A stretch of 64,000 nucleotides of DNA from Clavulina sp. PMI_390 (Eukaryota > Basidiomycota > Agaricomycetes > Cantharellales > Hydnaceae): assembly GCA_015039315.1 (NCBI GenBank), contig WIDE01000002.1:507391-571390 (forward strand). Direction: 5' to 3'. The notes below the pieces were generated by a model. The model was not told the DNA's origin. It did no database searches and saw only the letters and a program-made list of their open reading frames with translations. The translations under genes were made by a program, and so were the position numbers. Below, piece after piece: positions 58,539-64,000 of the stretch. How positions within the stretch are numbered: position 1 is the stretch's first letter; each line of letters opens with the position of its first letter.

Positions 58539-60176
58539 ATGTGTGCTGCTCTCATTCAGAGAAGCAGGTCGGCATTTATGGCAGCATATGCTCACCTATC
58601 TCGCGAGCAACTCATCGAGAGGCTTTCACGATTAGAACGGGAGCACGGCATATCACCATTCCCTCCTGAACGATCAAACCAGAAGCCCTTTGATTTCTCC
58701 TCCTATCCACGACGAAAGATCGCTATCAAATTTTGCTACTGGGGCTCAGACTATAGCGGCCTTGCTATCCAAGATGGATTCACACCTCTCCCCACTGTAG
58801 AATCGGTTCTCTTCGGCGCGCTGGCGAAAGCAAGACTTGTTGATCCTGATGCTGGCCTGGAAGGCTGTGGCTGGTCTCGCTGCGGACGTACAGATCGTGG
58901 GGTCAGTGCAGCAGGTCAAGTCGTGTCGCTCTGGGTGAGGAGCAATTTGGGGAAACGAAAAATCGCGAACGCAACCGCTGCTTCTGACCCAGTTGATGAC
59001 GAACTCGTTGCGACAGGAGCAGAAGATGCCCCCGTCGCATCCTCTCTCGTTGAAGAGACCCCTCAGATCATTCCTGCCGAGACTGGTGCTGTTGATCCAC
59101 AGGAGCTTCGTTATGTGCATTCTATCAATCAGAACCTTCCCCCTACCATTCGTGTCCTCGCATGGTCGCCCATAGCCGACGACTTCGACGCTCGTTTCTC
59201 TTGTGCATATCGTCATTATAAATACATTTTCTCCGCTCAATCCTCTCCTCCCCTAAATATTCATGCTATGAGAGATGCTGCGGCTCGTCTTGAGGGGAAC
59301 CATGATTTCCGCAACTTCTGCAAACAGGATCCTACCAAACAGATAGAAAACTTCTATCGCACGATCTTACGAGCCACTATCACCCCATTCCAGAACCATT
59401 ACTCTGCATCATCAGAAGACTCCGGAGAAAATGGGCTGTATGTTTTTGATCTTGTCGGTACGGCGTTCCTGTACCACCAGGTTCGGCACATCATGGGGAT
59501 ATTATTCCTCGTAGGATCAGGCTACGAACAACCAAGCCTGGTGGATGCGCTATTCCAGACTGGATCTACCCCTCCTGTCCTTCCTTCCACATCTTCAAGA
59601 CGGGCCCTCACCGATGACGGACCCGCAGCCTCACTCCCATCTGAAACCACAGCACCCCCAGCATCCTCCCTCCCTTCCCCCTCCACTTTACCAGCTCCCA
59701 GCCCACCTGATCCACTCCTCCCACTTGTCTCCACCAAGCCAAACTACCGCATGGCTGATGCCCTCCCGCTCATCCTTTGGGATTGTGCGTATCACGAAGG
59801 CGACATTTCGTGGCGAGGAGACGAGAACGCTCGCCCAGAACAACAAGGGAGTCGCTTGACGCGTGATCTGGAGACGTTCTGGGCGAGGGACGCGATACGA
59901 GCGTCCATCTCCTCGCTCTTTGCGCAGGCGGCTAATGGACTCTCCCTTACACCCACAGCGCAGGCCGAGGCCGAGGCGAAGGGGCCCGTACGCTATCATC
60001 TGGGTGGAGGGGCCATCCAGAATGAGACAAAGTACGTCCCAGTGCTCGAACGAGAGCGCCAGGGAAGTATCGAGGAGGCCAACGCACGGTGGAAGGCGGG
60101 TGCCAAGGGACAAAGGAACATTGAGAAGATGGCAAAACGTGCTGCCGCCCGTGCTGCTGCAAATACTACAAGTTAA
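58539..60176 (+). CDS. DEG1: tRNA pseudouridine synthase 3 (positions 38/39)
   Basis: PUS3/Deg1 makes pseudouridine at tRNA positions 38 and 39. The N-terminal region holds HLSREQLIERLSRLEREHG, the coiled start typical of Deg1. Next comes KIAIKFCYWGSDYSGLAIQD, then WSRCGRTDRGVSAAGQVVSL with the catalytic Asp of the TruA fold. IRVLAWSPIADDFDARFSCA with YRHYKYIF follows, then GNHDFRNFCKQDPTKQIENF, and FLYHQVRHIMGILFLVGSGY. A Pro/Ser/Thr-rich insert (about 59570-59730) splits the C-terminal region before LILWDCAY. The whole 1.64-kb frame is uninterrupted, with no intron, unlike its neighbours. The start is the ATG at 58539-58541; the next in-frame ATG is at 58578, which would begin MAAYAHLSREQL. 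The stop is TAA at 60174-60176. Confidence 0.93.
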   Translation: MCAALIQRSRSAFMAAYAHLSREQLIERLSRLEREHGISPFPPERSNQKPFDFSSYPRRKIAIKFCYWGSDYSGLAIQDGFTPLPTVESVLFGALAKARLVDPDAGLEGCGWSRCGRTDRGVSAAGQVVSLWVRSNLGKRKIANATAASDPVDDELVATGAEDAPVASSLVEETPQIIPAETGAVDPQELRYVHSINQNLPPTIRVLAWSPIADDFDARFSCAYRHYKYIFSAQSSPPLNIHAMRDAAARLEGNHDFRNFCKQDPTKQIENFYRTILRATITPFQNHYSASSEDSGENGLYVFDLVGTAFLYHQVRHIMGILFLVGSGYEQPSLVDALFQTGSTPPVLPSTSSRRALTDDGPAASLPSETTAPPASSLPSPSTLPAPSPPDPLLPLVSTKPNYRMADALPLILWDCAYHEGDISWRGDENARPEQQGSRLTRDLETFWARDAIRASISSLFAQAANGLSLTPTAQAEAEAKGPVRYHLGGGAIQNETKYVPVLERERQGSIEEANARWKAGAKGQRNIEKMAKRAAARAAANTTS

Positions 60177-60540
60177 TTAGGACACAACCCTGATGTTAAA
60201 TACAGAGAGATCTATTACCACTGTATGTTTCATTTCCTCATGTCCTCAAACTAATTCACGGGAGGTCATGTTAGATGCATGGATGCGGATTGATGTTGGC
60301 GAATATTAAGCTTCAGTCGATCGTGGAGTGCAGCGTTGATAAAGTACAAGAGTGGAACGAAGAGACGTCAAAAAGGGACGAGGACATGGATGCACAAGGA
60401 AGGGGAGGGATAAGAACGGTCGCAAGCGTCTATTGCGAAGTCCGATGAGGTCATCAAAGGAGAGTGGAAGGGCGACACGTGCGCATTGGGGTATTTGAGA
60501 AGGCTGGAGATGGATTCATTCGTGATTGGACGTATGTCGC
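60177..60540. other. Intergenic 3' flanks of convergent genes
   Basis: PUS3 and the RING-H2 gene converge across 364 bp. I see only untranslated flanks. Confidence 0.4.
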
Positions 60541-62037
60541 TCAGTCTAGGTCCCAAGCACCTGGCAGATGATTGTTGGGGGACCCCGACTGCTGTGATGT
60601 ATTGCTCGAGCCTGAACTGCCTCCTCGCAAGAACGAGAAGAGTCCGCCCCCTGGTGCTCCACCAGCGCTAGCACCACCGCCAGAGCTTGGCCCCGCACCA
60701 GCACCAGGGTTCCCTGCGCCACCAGGAGCATGTTTGGGTTGCGGTACAAGCTCGTGACGGCAAACCGGGCATGTTCCAGACTGCTTGATCCAGGGTAGGA
60801 TACACTCATCGTGGAAGTGATGCTTGCAGGGGAGTTGGATAGTTTCTTGGGCAACCTCAAAATCATCCTTGCAAACAGCACAGTCCTTCTCTAACAGATC
60901 ACCTAATAACAAGATAAGCTATTAGCCACAAGATTCATGGAGGTATGTAGAAAGGATCAACTTACTCCCAGCCGCAACCTTTATGCGAGGGAGACTCGCG
61001 ATCATATCGTCAGGGGCGGGAACCGGTTTATCCCCGTTCGACTGCTCCATGAGTTGACTGACAATCCGATCAAGGGCTAGAAGGGGGGGACTGATAAGTA
61101 CCATCGGATTGCGGAGGGAGGAGATGAGGGAAGGATGAACTTGCCTTCATTCGACAGCGCGTAATCCCCAAGCTGGCCATTCTCCATGCCTTCGGTTTGT
61201 AACCCCAATGCTCGGAAGAAGGATCGTAACGGGTTGAATGCGCCGGCTCCCTCCGTGGTCGCCTGCCCCCCTGGCCCGCCTTGTCGCGGCATTCCCCCTA
61301 GGAGTGCAGCGAGTAAGGGTGCGATATCACTTTCGCCCCCAGCTTGTCGTGTCCCAGTACTGGAGCCACCTCCAAACGTGGTATGATAGAAGAAACCCCC
61401 TTCGGGTGGGACATTGCCCATCATCATAGGCCCACCTCCACCTCCGCCATATGAAATGTGAGTAGAGGGCCCGCCATTGGCGGTTGTCCGCCGATCGATC
61501 CGGATGGTCGCAGGGGCTCGATGTTGAGGACCTCCTAGCCCGGATAGTATAGCTCGGAAGGCGTCCATCGTGGCGTCGGGTGGGATTCCGCCGCCACCGC
61601 CTCCCAGCCCAAAGTGTGGTAGGTCACCGTCATACTCATCGTCACCGGGAATGTGGCCGGGGGCTTGGAACCGCCGCGGGTCATCGGCTTCGTTCTCGAT
61701 CTATGGAAACAGCAGCAGAAGCAAGGGATTGTGGAGGCTATGTGAGCCTATTGCTGGGACGAGAACCCCACGCGAGGTGGCAGTGGTAATGCGCTATTAA
61801 GGAGTTGATGTGCCGACTCACCATCTCAACGAATGTTGAATTGCAGGACGCGCAGTGAGGGTCAGGCGTCTGGACCGAAAGCCATGCATAAGCCTCCCAA
61901 GCATCATGCATTGAAGCTGTTGCTCACCATCATTGGTCGCATTTCGGCATTGCACTACATTAGACCAGGACCATGTATGAGTAATGCGCCTATAGGAGCC
62001 AACGACACCATTGGCTGACCTCATAGCAATGCCACAT
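60541..62037 (-). CDS. RING-H2 E3 ubiquitin ligase with N-terminal zinc ribbon (RNF126/RNF115-like layout)
   Basis: Two tiny exons give MWHCYE and CNAEMRPMM, joined to TPDPHCASCNSTFVEM. Together they make a C..C (CxxC) ... CxxC zinc ribbon at the N terminus as in RNF126/RNF115. The long next exon carries IENEADDPRRF, a Gly/Pro-rich disordered region and MDAFRAILSGLGG. The RING-H2 finger in the last exon reads CAVC, CKHHFHDECILPW and CPVC, with spacing C-x2-C, C-x-H-x2-H-x2-C, C-x2-C. The tail is Gly/Ser-rich. The conserved segment LPRIKVAAG directly precedes the RING, as in that family. The relatives ubiquitinate quality-control and trafficking clients. The start is the ATG at 62035-62037, found by splicing across short introns; the stop is TGA at 60541-60543. 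The N-terminal splice model is the uncertain part. Confidence 0.82.
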
Positions 62038-62344
62038 AGGCTCAGAGCGTCGAGACATATTTCAGGATTATCCAAGCGTGCTTCAGATAGTAGTGATGAG
62101 AGGGAAGTACGCGCAGTTGGTAGTCAGGTTCAGGGAAATGGATTGGTCTCAGGGAGTTTCGCGTGTTTGGATCGGAGAGGCGCTTGGGGAATTGAATGGG
62201 CGCTTCAATTCAGTCAGGCTTCTCAAATATTCCATGGAGCACGACATCATATGCAAGTCATCGCCGCAACGTAGCAAATATAGATAACAACCGAAGTAGT
62301 ACAGGGAGGCGGCAACATACAAAACCAAGTAGAAAACAACTCCG

Positions 62345-63630
62345 CTACTTGCGAGCAAAGGTGATCTAGGGCACACAGGTGAATGTTAGCCAACGATCTG
62401 ACAGGCACATGACCTTCAAACGAACCTTGATTTTCTGCTCGCCATCCAACTTGAAGTTGTGCAGGGCATCCTTTGCCGCCCCTGAGCTTGTTTCGTCCGC
62501 GTACTCGACGAAAGCAATGTCTTTCTTGGTCGGGATCATACGAACTTCCACCAAGTTGGGGTGTCTATTATGGATCCATCAGTATGGTATGCAGCATGAT
62601 ACACTAAAATGACACATACTGTGAGAAGAGGTTCTCGAGCGCATCTTTTGTTGCCGTCTCCGGAAGGTTCTGGATGAAGAGAATCTTGTTCGGCGGGAGA
62701 TATTCGTCAGGCATCTGGACAGCTGGCCGCTTGGGTGCTGCTGCCAGTGCTGCACCTTCGGCTGGGAGGAGAAAAAATTGTCAGCAACTTTAGTCTAGTG
62801 AACTGAGGCGGAAATACGGACTTTGGCTAGCATTATGCTTCGCTCGCGCCTTCTTCTTGTGTGGGTTGTCCCACCGCTGTTTCTCTGGTTGAAGATACTT
62901 GCATGTGAGTTCGCTGAAACAAGTCCTCCAAGAACGATTGAGACGCACTTTTATGCTCTAACCGAGCCGATTTGTGCTCATCAAATGATTCGCCATCTAC
63001 CTTTTTCACGACAGCGTCTGACCGGGTCTTTGCAAACGACACTTGCTACAGGTAGAACACGATCAGCATAAGATACAAGATATGGACATGACGGAGGAAC
63101 AGGTGTGCCCACCATCGGTTTTGTGTATAGAGGGAACCCTTTTACTTCCCTATACGCCTTGAACGCCGTTTCCTTGTCTGCAAAGCTCACGAAGGCCTGC
63201 CCACGCATTCGGATGTTGCGATGCGCAACAACATCAAGCACAGGACCATAGTTCTTGAAAAGGTTCTTCAGCGTTTGCTTCATAACTATTACCATGAGAA
63301 GAAAATCAAGATCAGGAACGAATAGACCCAGAAAACAAGATGTTCCAAGTGGAACAGACCATCAATTTTGACGGCCTCATTGAGGTTCTGAAGGTAGAGC
63401 GTTTCACAGGCATCGGGAGGTATTTCTAAAGGCGCTGGGGCAGCTGGTATCGAGGGAACTGGCGTTGGTATTAACCCTGGAGGAGGAATAGCACCAGGGA
63501 TAGGCATTGGAGGCATCGCAGCTGATGGAGGAACATCGGCCATGACAACATCAGGAGGAGCGGATTCAGGGGCAGGGGTGGCCAGAGAGACCTCCTCCAT
63601 TGCTTGGGAAGCTGCAGCTATTTCAGCCAT
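62345..63630 (-). CDS. U1A / U2B''-type snRNP protein with two RRMs
   Basis: This is a spliceosomal RNA-binding protein of the SNF/U1A/U2B'' family. The N-terminal exon is Ala/Pro-rich. RRM1 carries RNP2 in ETLYLQNLNEAVKID and RNP1 in MRGQAFVSFADKETAFKAYR. A basic linker follows (HKSARLEHKKS, DNPHKKKARAKHNASQ). RRM2 carries KILFIQNLPETATKDALENL and, after an intron, KDIAFVEYADETSSGAAKDA. The final short exon reads ITFARK with the stop at 62345-62347, the family's standard C terminus. Introns are short and phase-compatible. The start is the ATG at 63628-63630. U1A and U2B'' cannot be told apart from this view, so no symbol is given. The long Pro-rich leader is longer than in yeast relatives. 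Confidence 0.9.
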
Positions 63631-63746
63631 TTTTGAACCTCAGAGTCAGTCAAGAGGATGTGTTGTGGTCGAGGACGTTGAAGCCAAACACATGAATAGC
63701 ACACCAAACTCTACGGTGACAACTCTCAGGTATCAAATGCGCATAT

Positions 63747-64000
63747 CTACCCACGTGTTGTGTAAACAGCTACGCAGTCGTCGTGGTCTTCTAGGGCAAC
63801 AACTAGTTCCCCAACTTGCTCATCGAGCTCTTCTTCCTCCACACCCCCAACCCGCTCAATAGGGTTAAGTGACCTCCACACTAAAGCCATCTCACCAATA
63901 GAGGCTACGCTAGAATGTTTTCCCAACGCCTCCGCAACAGAGGCCATATTATCGGGAGCGGTCAGGACCTAGAATAGAGATGGCGTTATTCGACAAACAG
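63747..64000 (-). CDS. TACO1: TACO1/YebC-family protein, C-terminal exon
   Basis: This is the last exon of a gene that continues beyond the right edge. The minus-strand acceptor CTAG at 63969-63970 opens VLTAPDNMASVAEALGKHSS, the start of the C-terminal domain of the YebC/TACO1 family. It then reads VASIGEMALVWRSLNPIERV, and the characteristic end VGELVVALEDHDDCVAVYTT. The yeast and human members are mitochondrial translation factors for cytochrome oxidase subunits or polyproline stretches. The stop is TAG at 63747-63749. Bases 63971-64000 are intron. The N-terminal part and any targeting sequence are outside the window. Confidence 0.8.

Overview
This window is nuclear DNA of a filamentous fungus, most likely a basidiomycete of the Agaricomycotina type. 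Nearly every gene is cut by many introns of about 50-60 bp with GT..AG ends. The products are fungal/eukaryotic housekeeping proteins: QCR7, COG1, SKN7, LETM1/MDM38, HEM14 and a five-TOG XMAP215 protein. There is a nuclear tRNA-Leu gene with an intron. I see no bacterial, viral or plasmid DNA, no CRISPR array and no intact transposon. The species cannot be fixed from sequence alone. Coordinates of spliced genes run from first start codon to stop codon and include introns. Splice sites were read by eye.

Layout: 1-131 start of a TatD-like hydrolase (-, partial); 411-3380 glycerol-3-phosphate acyltransferase (-); 3648-11240 XMAP215/Stu2-type microtubule polymerase (-); a 1.9 kb gene-poor gap; 13100-13710 small Cys-rich protein (-); 14522-16606 methionine aminopeptidase 1 (-); 16929-19928 RCO1-like double-PHD protein (-); 20617-23965 COG1 (+); 24086-26920 phosphoribomutase/PGM2-type (-); 27083-29612 LETM1/MDM38 (-); 30023-30623 QCR7 (-); 31043-31775 NDP kinase (+); 32235-34288 YTP1-like membrane protein (-); 34591-37016 RING/coiled-coil protein (+); 37210-38625 serine dehydratase (-); 39074-40925 AlkB homologue 1 (+); 41156-41974 MARVEL-like membrane protein (-); 43161-45590 DUF2235 hydrolase (+); 46122-48696 protoporphyrinogen oxidase (-); 48892-53636 SKN7 (+); 54348-55518 cis-prenyltransferase (-); 55834-55939 tRNA-Leu (+) with inverted tRNA 3'-end remnants 400 bp downstream; 56697-58045 short-chain dehydrogenase (-); 58143-58343 small membrane ORF (-); 58539-60176 PUS3/DEG1 (+); 60541-62037 RING-H2 ligase (-); 62345-63630 U1A/U2B''-type snRNP protein (-); 63747-64000 TACO1/YebC-family protein (-, partial).

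The genes do not form an operon or an obvious biosynthetic cluster. Several products act in mitochondria (LETM1, QCR7, HEM14, TACO1, possibly AlkB homologue 1). Several are arranged as divergent pairs with a shared promoter, the tightest being HEM14/SKN7 (195 bp). The points most worth a second look are the inverted tRNA-Leu remnants, the two unusually long introns in the HEM14/SKN7 pair, the five-TOG architecture, the DUF2235 hydrolase, a small Cys-rich protein I could not name, and a perfect CRE palindrome with a 21-bp-spaced direct repeat upstream of the cis-prenyltransferase. I did not find a convincing new multi-gene system.
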